Positions 11,430 through 17,491 of a stretch of DNA of 19,528 nt are shown piece by piece. Numbering within the stretch: position 1 is the first letter of the stretch; each line of letters begins with the position of its first letter. A program made the translations under genes and the position numbers. A model generated the notes under the pieces. It had not been told where the DNA came from. It did not search any database and saw only the letters and a list, made by a program, of their open reading frames with translations. The DNA comes from Chromera velia (taxonomy: Eukaryota > Sar > Chromeraceae), in contig JAHBMJ010004345.1 in the NCBI GenBank assembly GCA_018398765.1, positions 1 through 19,528 of the forward strand. The letters run 5' to 3'.

Positions 11430-13526
11430 GAGCCCTTGATTCTTGTCTTCTTTGCCCCCCCCGTGTTGGGTTGGCCTTTCTTTTTCTCTTACTTGTCTGC
11501 TTGAGTTTTTCTCGTGCTTGTTTCTTCGCCATTTCTTCATTCATCTGTGGTTCTCTCTTCGCGTGCACGTGCAGCTGTCACCACGACTACCACCACTCCC
11601 ACTACCACCACCACGACCACTACCACTACCACTACAACCACCACCACCACCACGACCACTACCACTACAACCACCACCACCACCACCACAACCACGACCA
11701 CTACAACCACCACCACAACCACGACCACTACCACCACCACCACCACGACTACGAGTACCACATCCACCACCCTCATTCACTGCAAAGGTGCGACCCTGCG
11801 ACAGTCTTTTCCCTTTCTCCTACTGATCAGGCCCGCCCCAGCATTTCTCATCGCTCTTTTTCGAAGCGACTTCCTCACTCTCCGTCCAACTTTCTTTCTA
11901 ATTGCCGCATGCATCCACCATCCACCCTAGCGTTTGACTGAGAGTCCCTTCCCTTCCCTCTCTCCTTCCGTTCAGATCCCTATATCGGCTGTTACCGCTT
12001 CCTCAACACGGAGGGCGACCAAGAAGGCTTTGACTGGGCAGCGGAGGAGGACGCCGAGCTAACAAACGACAAATGCAGAAACATGTGCTCTGCCCTCGGA
12101 AAGGCCTACACGGTGACCTTCAAGGGCACCGACTGCGCATGCAGCGACGGCCTCCCCGACGTGAAGCTCGATGACTCGGAGTGTGACTGGAAGTGCTCCG
12201 GAGATTCCTCCGACACCTGCGGGTCTCGCCATAAGGCAACCGTTCTCTACAGCGGCTGCGTTGCTGAAGCGCCCTGCACTACCGACGCACCCGCCACCAC
12301 CCCCGCCCCTGTGGAGACGACCACCACCCCCGCCCCGGGCCCATGCTTGACGTACGAGGGCTGCTACAAGTTCCTCACAGCGGACAGAGGCGGATGGACC
12401 TGGGTGAAGGAGGAGGCTGAAGATGTCACCAACACCGACTGCAGCACGGTCTGCGAGGAGAAAGGATTCACCTACTCAGGTAGGTCCGTTTGGTGGTTCA
12501 CAGTGCGGTTTGTTTCTTTTTGCTCAGTGTGGAAAGAACGACAAATCCCTTCAGACAGTCAGGCCAGATCTTGCGGCGTGCAGGAAAGAGGCAGCACTGC
12601 AGACAGGGAAGAGCAGAATCCTTCCTTCCTTCCTTCTTTGCTCAGAACCGTGTCCAGCAAGCAACCATTTAAAGGAGGCAAATCGAAAAGTCCTCTTTGC
12701 GCTTTGCCAGTCTACACCCCTTAAGGGTGCGTGTGGTGGAAGGATGCTTTCTGTTTCCTTTCTTTCTTCCATTCTTCGCGTCAGTGTAAGTCTGTCTCTG
12801 TTTGTCCCTGCCTTCGTCGGTTTCTCTTCCACCAAATCTCTATTAATATTTCTCTCTCCTTCTTGTCCTGTCTCTTCCCATGCAGGAACGTTCAAGGGTC
12901 AGGACTGCATGTGCTCGAACGCCCTTCCCGAAGAGAAACTGCCTGACTCTGACTGCGAGTACAAGTGCAGCGGTGGCTCTTGCCCCTTCTTCGGCACGGA
13001 CGTTGACTGCTTCTGCGGGGGGTCGCATGAGGTGACCGTCTACGCCCATACCTGCGGGACTCCGGGTGCCCCCACTGCCTCCATCTTGGGCAACCTCCTC
13101 GGAGCCACAACTGATCTCTCAGCAGCAGTCACACAGATGACGGGACAGCAGAAGGAGACGGAGGAGGTCCTCCAAGTGAACAGAGAGCTGTCCACCGAAG
13201 CGTCGTCTGCAGAGACCGCACAGCAGACGGAGGAGAGTGCAGAGTCCTCAAAGCTGTCTCAGACAGAAAAGGCAGAGTCATCTTCTCTTTTCCCCAAGAT
13301 CTCCACTTCCCGTCTTGTCCTCTTCTCTCTCCTCTCAGTCGGTGCTCTGATCGTTCTGTCCATCGCTGCTCAGACGATCTGCGCCAAAGGCCAGTCTTCC
13401 AGCGGAAAAGCTCGGAAGGTCTTCTCAGGAGAGCGCCTTGCAGTTTTGGCAGGACGCCCTTCACCGTCGAGTGCCTTCTACCACCCTCAGCTCGGAGAGG
13501 TGGCTCCTGAGGAGGCGCACTTTTGA
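67..13526 (+). CDS. Giant multi-WSC-domain, poly-Thr-linked type I membrane protein (3' part of gene, 20 exons)
   Basis: Likely a cell-surface or secreted-face protein that binds glycans through WSC domains; the ligand is unknown. Exons as read: 67-426, 891-1262, 1494-1871, 2235-2588, 3100-3441, 3810-4166, 4392-4787, 5068-5457, 5871-6242, 6425-6787, 7093-7476, 7664-8053, 8366-8722, 9262-9648, 9856-10230, 10674-10948, 11102-11219, 11575-11787, 11976-12479, 12886-13526. Joined, they stay open for about 2,441 codons to TGA. There are 18 WSC domains of about 95 residues, with the pattern C..C..GCY, MTN..C...C, G..YS.T.KG.DC.C, EC...C and CG.SH..T. Poly-Thr linkers precede nearly every domain. The C-terminus has a stalk, one membrane helix and a short tail, so the WSC array should face outside. 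All internal introns except one are phase 1. Introns are 153-539 bp and contain nothing else I recognise apart from the items listed separately. The 5' end and signal peptide lie upstream. Domain calls are firm; exact exon number needs transcript data. Confidence 0.88.
891..1262 (+). CDS. Exon 2: WSC module 2 (type A)
   Basis: The acceptor GTGCAG ends at 890 and the donor GTCAGT starts at 1263 after TGC-A. The exon is 372 nt, phase 1-1. A linker of about 20 Thr precedes CAYDMCMGCYSFEKLKGEQ and ends in DVTICSSEC. The sequence is nearly identical to exons 3, 6 and 9, including silent sites. Confidence 0.88.
1494..1871 (+). CDS. Exon 3: WSC module 3 (type A)
   Basis: The acceptor TTTTTTTGCAG ends at 1493 and the donor GTGAGT starts at 1872. 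The exon is 378 nt, phase 1-1. It differs from exon 2 by only a few substitutions in the WSC part (for example EERKK for EERKE), although the intron before it is unrelated to the intron before exon 2. Confidence 0.88.
2235..2588 (+). CDS. Exon 4: WSC module 4 (type B, divergent)
   Basis: The acceptor CTGCAG ends at 2234 and the donor GTCAGT starts at 2589. The exon is 354 nt, phase 1-1. The Thr linker is short (about eight Thr). The domain starts CGACIDCFRF, so the usual Gly before the third Cys is Asp. A Trp-rich insertion (SWYWMWLSGEYCG) sits before the tenth cysteine. It ends VCKASCR. Confidence 0.86.
3100..3441 (+). CDS. Exon 5: WSC module 5 (divergent type A, reduced cysteine set)
   Basis: The acceptor GTGCAG ends at 3099 and the donor GTCAGT starts at 3442 after TGT-G. 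The exon is 342 nt, phase 1-1. The domain reads SCEHTNLGCRRFENLKGDQ and ends HDVTIMTIGC. The second and eleventh cysteines of the module are both absent. The following intron stays open for about 50 codons but ends in a stop, so I do not call it coding. Confidence 0.86.
3810..4166 (+). CDS. Exon 6: WSC module 6 (type A)
   Basis: The acceptor TGCATGCAG ends at 3809 and the donor GTCAGT starts at 4167. The exon is 357 nt, phase 1-1. It opens with Val then poly-Thr, then CAYDMCMGCYSFEKLKGEQ and ends TICSSEC. The downstream intron resembles the intron after exon 2, so exon and intron were duplicated together. Confidence 0.88.
4392..4787 (+). CDS. Exon 7: WSC module 7 (type B)
   Basis: The acceptor CTGCAG ends at 4391 and the donor GTGAGT starts at 4788. 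The exon is 396 nt, phase 1-1, the longest single-module exon. The Thr linker is interrupted by one Val. The domain starts CGECLGCYRFLREENDPEGW and carries an APGGFF insertion before the tenth cysteine. It is nearly the same as exon 11. Confidence 0.88.
5024..5055. repeat. (GCCT)8 microsatellite in intron 7
   Basis: Eight GCCT units before the exon 8 acceptor. It is the same intron copy as at the window start but one unit longer. Confidence 0.95.
5068..5457 (+). CDS. Exon 8: WSC module 8 (type B)
   Basis: The acceptor TTGCAG ends at 5067 after a (GCCT)8 tract and the donor GTCAGT starts at 5458. The exon is 390 nt, phase 1-1. The domain starts CGVCMGCYRFLREEGDPSGW, with a Ser/Gly-rich insertion (SSEFSSGWGGSGSEKCG). 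It is almost identical to exon 12. Confidence 0.88.
5871..6242 (+). CDS. Exon 9: WSC module 9 (type A)
   Basis: The acceptor GTGCAG ends at 5870 and the donor GTCAGT starts at 6243. The exon is 372 nt, phase 1-1. The domain starts CAYDMCKGCYSFEKLKGEQ and ends TICSSEC. It is intermediate between the CAYDMCMGC group (2, 3, 6) and the C-G-Y-D-M-C-K group (10, 13). Confidence 0.88.
6425..6787 (+). CDS. Exon 10: WSC module 10 (type A)
   Basis: The acceptor CTGCAG ends at 6424 and the donor GTCAGT starts at 6788. The exon is 363 nt, phase 1-1. The domain starts CGYDMCKGCYSFENLKGEQ and ends HGVTICSSEC, with Gly replacing the usual Asp after His. Confidence 0.88.
7093..7476 (+). CDS. Exon 11: WSC module 11 (type B)
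   Basis: The acceptor is ACTCCCAG ending at 7092, one of the few that is not TGCAG. The donor GTGAGT starts at 7477. The exon is 384 nt, phase 1-1. It is a close copy of exon 7 (CGECLGCYRFLREENDPEGW, then APGGFFTSAEMCG). Confidence 0.87.
7664..8053 (+). CDS. Exon 12: WSC module 12 (type B, extra cysteine)
   Basis: The acceptor TTGCAG ends at 7663 and the donor GTCAGT starts at 8054. The exon is 390 nt, phase 1-1. In the WSC part I see only about four base differences from exon 8. One turns Gly into Cys (LREECDPSGW), giving this module an odd number of cysteines (13). Confidence 0.88.
8366..8722 (+). CDS. Exon 13: WSC module 13 (type A)
   Basis: The acceptor TTGCAG ends at 8365 and the donor GTCAGT starts at 8723. 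The exon is 357 nt, phase 1-1. The domain starts CGYDMCKGCYSFENLKGEQ and ends TICTSEC. The upstream intron is a recognisable copy of the intron before exon 9. The downstream intron (539 bp) is the longest in the gene and holds nothing I recognise. Confidence 0.88.
9262..9648 (+). CDS. Exon 14: WSC module 14 (type B, reduced cysteine set)
   Basis: The acceptor GTGCAG ends at 9261 and the donor GTCAGT starts at 9649. The exon is 387 nt, phase 1-1. The linker contains a Val-Glu interruption. The domain starts CGDYVGCYRFLREEGDPEGW and ends HDLTVYKSACR. Both the second and the eleventh cysteines are Tyr. Confidence 0.87.
9856..10230 (+). CDS. Exon 15: WSC module 15 (type A)
   Basis: The acceptor CTGCAG ends at 9855 and the donor GTGAGT starts at 10231. 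The exon is 375 nt, phase 1-1. A long Thr linker precedes CGTDMCKGCYSFENLKGEQ, and the domain ends HDVTICGWKC. All 12 cysteines are kept. Confidence 0.87.
10674..10948 (+). CDS. Exon 16a: first two-thirds of WSC module 16 (type B)
   Basis: The acceptor ACGCGCAG ends at 10673. The domain starts CGSPVGCFRFLRKESDNSGW. The reading frame leaves homology to the other modules after LTIPK, where a donor (AAG|GTCGGT) ends the exon in phase 0. The exon is 275 nt. Confidence 0.8.
11102..11219 (+). CDS. Exon 16b: last third of WSC module 16
   Basis: The acceptor TTGCATGCAG ends at 11101. The exon resumes at VEDSECDMACAGG, exactly where the homologous modules continue, and ends HDVTVYTVCR before donor GTCAGT at 11220. 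The exon is 118 nt (phase 0 in, phase 1 out). Tyr replaces the eleventh cysteine. Confidence 0.8.
11396..11426. repeat. (GA)n microsatellite in intron 17
   Basis: About 15 GA units, preceded by a C run at 11351-11359. Intron 17 is otherwise unremarkable. Confidence 0.9.
11575..11787 (+). CDS. Exon 17: poly-threonine stalk leading into WSC module 17
   Basis: The acceptor GTGCAG ends at 11574 and the donor is AAAG|GTGCGA at 11788. Of about 70 codons, roughly 61 are Thr, with single Val and Pro and two Ser. The exon ends LIHCK, which supplies the first cysteine of module 17. ACC, ACG, ACT and ACA are mixed rather than forming a pure triplet run. Such stretches are typical of O-glycosylated mucin-like spacers. 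The donor is weak (GTGCGA), so the 3' limit is less certain. Confidence 0.75.
11976..12479 (+). CDS. Exon 18: WSC module 17 and first half of module 18
   Basis: The acceptor TTCAG ends at 11975; splicing to exon 17 restores an Asp codon and reads CKDPYIGCYRF. Module 17 is complete by YSGC. A Pro/Thr linker with an additional Cys (VAEAPC) follows, then module 18 begins CLTYEGCYKF and runs to YSG, where donor CAG|GTAGGT splits a Gly codon. The exon is 504 nt, phase 1-1. Both modules are divergent and lack the second cysteine. Confidence 0.85.
12886..13526 (+). CDS. Exon 19: end of WSC module 18, stalk, transmembrane helix and cytosolic tail
   Basis: The acceptor CATGCAG ends at 12885 and completes Gly to read YSGTFKGQDCMC. 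Two extra cysteines (GGSC, DVDC) occur before the tenth, probably an added disulfide. After YAHTC there is about 85 residues of Gln/Glu/Ser/Thr-rich stalk. A 24-residue hydrophobic helix (LVLFSLLSVGALIVLSIAAQ and on, 13314-13385) follows, then a basic K/R-containing 46-residue tail ending EEAHF and TGA. There is no GPI signal; this is a type I anchor. Confidence 0.88.
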
Positions 13527-14640
13527 GGGTGTGTGTGTCTCTCTGCATGGTGAGAAAGGAGAAAGGAAACATCTACTGTGAATAGAAACACGAAATTAAG
13601 GAACGAATTTCAACGATCAGCGAAAGAAGGGAGAAAGAGGAAGGTCAAAAGGGGCGGAATGGGCAGGCAGGCAGGCAGAGTTTTTTTGCTCTCCAATTCG
13701 AAAATCAGACAGAGAAGACAGTCAAAATTCACACGCGAAAGAGCAGGGCGGACCCCTCCCGGGTGCGGGTCAGGAGGTAAATAGACAAGGGCAACGGCGG
13801 GAGACCCAAAGAAGTTTGAATGAATGGTTGCTGCTGCTGCGGTTCGATCGAGATTTTTTCCTGTAAGGAACGGTGAGAAGGACTGGAAGCAAGGGAGGGC
13901 ATCAATGCATTTTGCACTCACCCGCCATCCAAAGAAAGAGGGCGTACAGCAAGAGTGTCTGTCACATCTGACCAGACAGACAGACGGACCATGCATGCAG
14001 CAGCAGCAACAATCAAGAACATACATTCAGCATCCAATTCTTCCATCTTCGTGTCCGTGAAGTGCTGATTGGCACAGCAACACAAACAAACCGATTGGAA
14101 CGTTCCTTTCGGGGACAATACTTTCCATCCATCCCTATTTGTCTTAATACTTGCCAGGCGTCGCACTTGCATATATGAGCCAATCATTCTTCTGAAAAAA
14201 AGGGGAAGTCGGACGGAAGCGGCGAAGTTTCCATTCACCTGCGATGTCGACCTTGCGGAGATGTGAGCGATGCTTGCCTCCTCTGTCAAGGCTCGATCCT
14301 GGTCATGCAAGAATGTTTCGACATGCAGGTCAAAAGCCACAAACCCTTTCGATTTGTTCTGTCACGTCACTTTTAAAGTTTTACACGCCCGCCCATCGTG
14401 CTGTTGGCTGGACTGTGTATGGCTGCGTTTGCGGCACCGTTTTGTTGGCGTGCAAAGGCATGCAGTGAAGTTTCAACAATGATATGTAAGTTTCAACTGA
14501 AGTGCGCAAAGTCCGCACTAATTTTCATGCAATGACTCTATGAAACCAGCCCAATTCAACTCTAGATTCAACCATATTTGTGAGTCTTTTCTTCTGCATG
14601 CAGTCAGAAAACCAACCAAAAAAACATGCCCTGTCAATTC
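13527..14640. other. 3' flank of the WSC gene, no gene recognised
   Basis: Probably a long 3' UTR followed by intergenic DNA. Purine-rich stretches occur early (13550-13690). No open frame has family resemblance or usable splice structure, and I see no clear AATAAA signal. Acceptor-like TGCATGCAG strings occur near 13993 and 14595 but without exons behind them. Confidence 0.5.
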
Positions 14641-14648
14641 AATACTGC

Positions 14649-14899
14649 CTAGGCGACGCACAGTGGTAAAAAAAAAAGAATAGACATGTTAAGATTTTTT
14701 TTTCTTTTTTTTTTTTTTAGTCTGGCGGTCAAAGCTTCAAACAAACTTAGCAAAGGTAGGTTTTGTAGTTAGATGACATAATAGATGCATTTTTATTATA
14801 TGTGTGGCACTTCCAATAAAATAATTAAAAAAACAATTAAAAAGATTAGGCTTCTCCAGATTTTTTTTTTCTTTTATTTTATCACTGTGCATCGCCTAG
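14649..14899. mobile_element. MITE, 251 bp, with 23-bp TIRs and an 8-bp target-site duplication (hAT-like)
   Basis: The left end 14649-14671 and the reverse complement of 14877-14899 both read CTAGGCGAYGCACAGTGR followed by TAAAA, differing at two positions. Immediately outside on both sides is the same octamer AATACTGC (14641-14648 and 14900-14907). The interior is AT-rich with poly-T runs and no ORF, so it is non-autonomous. An 8-bp duplication is typical of hAT (and also P-type) transposases; the family assignment is inference. Confidence 0.88.
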
Positions 14900-14907
14900 A
14901 ATACTGC

Positions 14908-15153
14908 AAGTTAGAGTCCTAGCTAGAGTCTTTATAATCACTCTTAGAATCAATGTTTTTAACATTGTTTTATAATATTTTAGTAGGAGTATTATATAAT
15001 ATTTGCGCTAATTTTTTAGAAATTTAGATTTTTTTTGAATATGAAGCAGGTGACTTGAAGTTTTAACTTATTAAATTGTCAATTCCGCTGCCAAATCTAC
15101 ATTACCAAATTCTTTCTTTTAAATTAATTTTCTGTTGAATCAGTGTGGATCTC
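14908..15153. other. AT-rich intergenic DNA, no gene recognised
   Basis: Strongly AT-rich sequence with short TATA/ATAAT stretches, ending at an in-frame stop just before the LINE-like ORF. It may be the junction of the truncated element or simple intergenic sequence; I cannot place a boundary. Confidence 0.5.
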
Positions 15154-15156
15154 TAG

Positions 15157-15879
15157 GTGTATCTACGTAGCTATAAATTTTTTTCGTATAGACGGGGGCC
15201 TCCATTGCCAAGCACGGTGAGGGACAAGTTTAAAAGGAAGGGCAAGGGCAGAAGGAAAAGGGCGGCGAAAAAGATTGTGGAGGGTGCCTGGCTGTCCGAC
15301 TGGTTGAAAGAAGAAACTAGAAACGTTAGAGACAGAGACAGAATTTTCCCTCGCCTTGCGAATCTCTCCCCTTTCCAATCAGAAAATCCAACCAGACAGC
15401 GTTTGGCCATGCACCTTCTGTATGAAAGGAAATGGCGTCCGAGAAGTGAAATGATAGAGTGCAGTGTTGAACCTCTGCTAAAAAGTCTGCTGCAGTCCTC
15501 CGCAGGCTTTTGTACGCTTTTTAGGGCTCTCACAGGGGGGGATATAGATAGAACCCAACTAGAACGGCTGTGCGATAAATGTTTATCCCCCTCGTGTATG
15601 ATCAAAGATGAGGTTTATGTCCTGACGGAGTGTAAGGACACAGAAAAGGAATGGAACAGGCTGAAAGAACTGTACGAAATTGCGAAGCAGAGAGCGCCCA
15701 TTGACAAAAGAATACAGATTGCACAACGCGTTGCAGGTGCAACCGGGAGGGGCACTTCTGATAATGTAAAGAAAATGAAGGATATGGTGTTGCTGTTGTG
15801 CACAATCCTGCCTAGAAGCGGTTCCAAAGCTATAGCCGACTATCTCAAGAAGGTCCATTCTGTCGATAAGGCAGGTTAA
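15157..15879 (+). pseudogene. 5'-truncated LINE-like retrotransposon ORF fragment (C-terminal region)
   Basis: An open frame of about 240 codons begins directly after an in-frame TAG at 15154, with no good ATG at its start, and ends in TAA. Near residue 143 it has CDKC, then DEVYVLTEC and EWNRLKELY. This resembles the Cys-Cys-His-Cys knuckle found at the C-terminus of many non-LTR reverse transcriptases (C..C, E.H.L..C, R..L). Here the expected His would be Tyr. The N-terminal part is very basic. An (ATC)n tail lies 130 bp downstream. Together these suggest the 3' end of a dead, 5'-truncated LINE. It could instead be an unknown host gene; no reverse-transcriptase core is present to prove it. 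Confidence 0.45.
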
Positions 15880-16020
15880 GGCGAATCAATCCGACTGGCA
15901 TGCAGGCTTCCTCACCCCCCCCCCCATGAATATGTGCTCTGGGTTGTCCTCAAAGCCTTGTTAGTGGCTTGGGATTTGGCGTCGCTAAATCTAGGATTTA
16001 ACCTTCAATCATCATCATCA
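15880..16020 (+). mobile_element. Probable 3' UTR and (ATC)n tail of the LINE fragment
   Basis: Sequence after the LINE-like stop, with a C11 run near 15917, ends in ATCATCATCATCA at 16008-16020. Short tandem tails in place of poly-A are known for several LINE clades. The boundary is inferred. Confidence 0.4.
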
Positions 16021-16349
16021 CTACCCTACAAAAAAACTAGCAAAAAAAAATGGAAATCGTAGGGAAAACTGTGGGAAATTAATGGGAAATCCTAGTGAAA
16101 TCCGAGGGAAATCCAAGGAAAATTTGTGGGAAATCTGACGTGGGAAATGAATGGAAAAATGATGGGAAATTAATGGAAATCCTAGGGAAATCAGCGGGAA
16201 ATCCGTGGGAGTTTGTACTGGGAAATCTGTGGAAAATTTCAGTCCAGATTCCCCATCAATTTCCCTTAGATTTCCCTAAGATATCCCTCAGATTTCCCAT
16301 CAATTTCCCACAGTTTTCCCTACGATTTCCATATTTTTTTGTAAGGTAG
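16021..16349. mobile_element. Fold-back/MITE-like element made of degenerate GGGAAAT units
   Basis: The left end, CTACCCTACAAAAAAA followed by TGGAAATCGTAGGG, is matched in inverse orientation by the right end through GTAAGGTAG at 16349. The near-perfect inverted arms are about 65-70 bp, and TA dinucleotides sit at both edges (16022-16023, 16347-16348), which would fit a TA target duplication as in Tc1/mariner MITEs. Inside, GGGAAAT recurs roughly every 11 bp, in direct orientation on the left and as ATTTCCC on the right. The 84-codon open frame across it is a by-product of the repeat. Confidence 0.75.
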
Positions 16350-16429
16350 TTGTATAAGCTACGATTAGTTATATATAGACCTATAAGCACTGTTAGTTTA
16401 AACGTCTAAGTTACCGTCTAACTCTTTAT

Positions 16430-16610
16430 GGTTCACGAAAAATCGATCGACCTCCAAAGTTTAACCTAAATTAGTAATTTAGCTTTCTGAATTACTTTAG
16501 TTTACTATTCTAAATTTCTTTAAATTACTCCAAATTGCTTTAAATTACTAAGCAAATTAAATTACTCTAAATTATTTTAAATTACTCATCTAAATTACTC
16601 AAACTTGCAG
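16430..16610. repeat. AT-rich tract with recurring TAAATTACT
   Basis: The motif TAAATTACT or a near variant recurs many times at irregular 13-20 bp spacing, for example near 16521, 16541, 16558 and 16592. It looks like a degraded minisatellite between the fold-back element and the 3' end of the minus-strand gene. Confidence 0.7.
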
Positions 16611-16711
16611 GGTATAATACCGGTATATATATCAGTTCCGCGCCGAAAAGAAAAAAAAATTGTCCAGCTTTCCTGCTGGTTTTGTTTTTATCTAACAGTT
16701 CATGAATTTGA

Positions 16712-17491
16712 TTAACCACCTTTCTTGTCTTCGCTGACGATGCCCTCTTCCCCCTCCGCCTTCCCTTCTCTACCCCCAAGCCGCTCCACTGCGTCTGCCA
16801 ATCCAATCGTGTGGTGATCCAACTGCTCTGCCTCTGCACCGCATGAATGAAGAAACGTCGCGACGTTCCGGAGGTAATCAACGTTCGGCCCCGAGGGTCC
16901 CACCGCTTTGTGAATCTGCCTGACGGCCTTCTCCAATTCCTCCCCCTCATCAGGAAAGGACGAATACGCAGGGTTGTCCTCTGTCCCTGCATACATCACT
17001 GCCCGAATCGGGCCCTCTGTGCTCCCACTTTCCTGACCACCGAGCGGGCTGACATCTACCAAATGCCGTGTATACCCCCCCTTCTCTCTGAAGTCCAAAT
17101 AAGCGAGGACCTTGTCGGCCTCCTCGTCTGCAATTCTGTACGCGACACCCACGACCCACGAGGAGTCTGCCTGGTCCCCCCTCACAGGAATTACCGTCGC
17201 CACACGTCCCGGAAAGGTCGGGGTGCCCCTGTGGTCCGTACTCAGTTGAAAGAATCTTCTACAGAACCCCTGAATCTTCCCCGTTTTCTTTTCCACAAAA
17301 CTGAAATCATCATTTCTCCAACAAAGAGACCCGTATCCAAAAATCCAAAGAGGCTTAGGGACCTCAAAGCCTTCATCGTGAGGGGGCGCCCCCCCCTCCC
17401 AGATACCTAACTCGGAATTCCAGTGGGGCTGTTGGGGAGACGGGGAGGAGCCTGCTGGCACTTCCCCTTGTGCTGCTGGTGTAGAGGACAT
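16712..17491 (-). CDS. ChaC-like glutathione-specific gamma-glutamylcyclotransferase
   Basis: Cytosolic ChaC enzymes cleave glutathione to 5-oxoproline and Cys-Gly. This single-exon frame gives 259 residues from ATG at 17491, chosen because the conserved domain begins after a short low-complexity N-terminus and the context is AAGATG. The hallmark FGYGSLCW (residues 51-58) forms the substrate-binding loop. FFQLSTDHRGTP (80-91) and PGRVATV follow. YLDFREKGGY (131-140) contains the expected catalytic Glu136, then EDNPAY (171-176) and GPSGPNVDYL (198-207). The acidic/basic tail after 240 is outside the family core. The frame stays open upstream to ATG at 17752, which would add 87 residues starting with a hydrophobic stretch; a targeting extension cannot be excluded, but I prefer 5' UTR. 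The neighbouring peroxiredoxin-like gene is divergent. Confidence 0.9.
   Translation of the reverse strand: MSSTPAAQGEVPAGSSPSPQQPHWNSELGIWEGGAPPHDEGFEVPKPLWIFGYGSLCWRNDDFSFVEKKTGKIQGFCRRFFQLSTDHRGTPTFPGRVATVIPVRGDQADSSWVVGVAYRIADEEADKVLAYLDFREKGGYTRHLVDVSPLGGQESGSTEGPIRAVMYAGTEDNPAYSSFPDEGEELEKAVRQIHKAVGPSGPNVDYLRNVATFLHSCGAEAEQLDHHTIGLADAVERLGGREGKAEGEEGIVSEDKKGG

Noticed and set aside
11234-11941. His/Asp/Tyr-rich and Pro-rich ORFs on the plus strand over the linkers
   Set aside because: They are other frames of the Thr repeats (CAC, CCA) and ignore the splice sites.
12423-12885. Long ORF running through intron 19 into exon 19
   Set aside because: It is in the frame of exon 19 but encodes unrelated sequence; splicing 12479 to 12886 restores the continuous WSC domain.
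13610-14026. Minus-strand ORF of 138 codons with a Cys run
   Set aside because: Low-complexity Cys and Pro stretches, no recognisable family, and located in the likely 3' UTR.
16095-16349. 84-codon ORF rich in Gly-Lys-Ser-Asn repeats
   Set aside because: It arises from the ~11-bp GGGAAAT units of a fold-back element, whose period is not a multiple of three.
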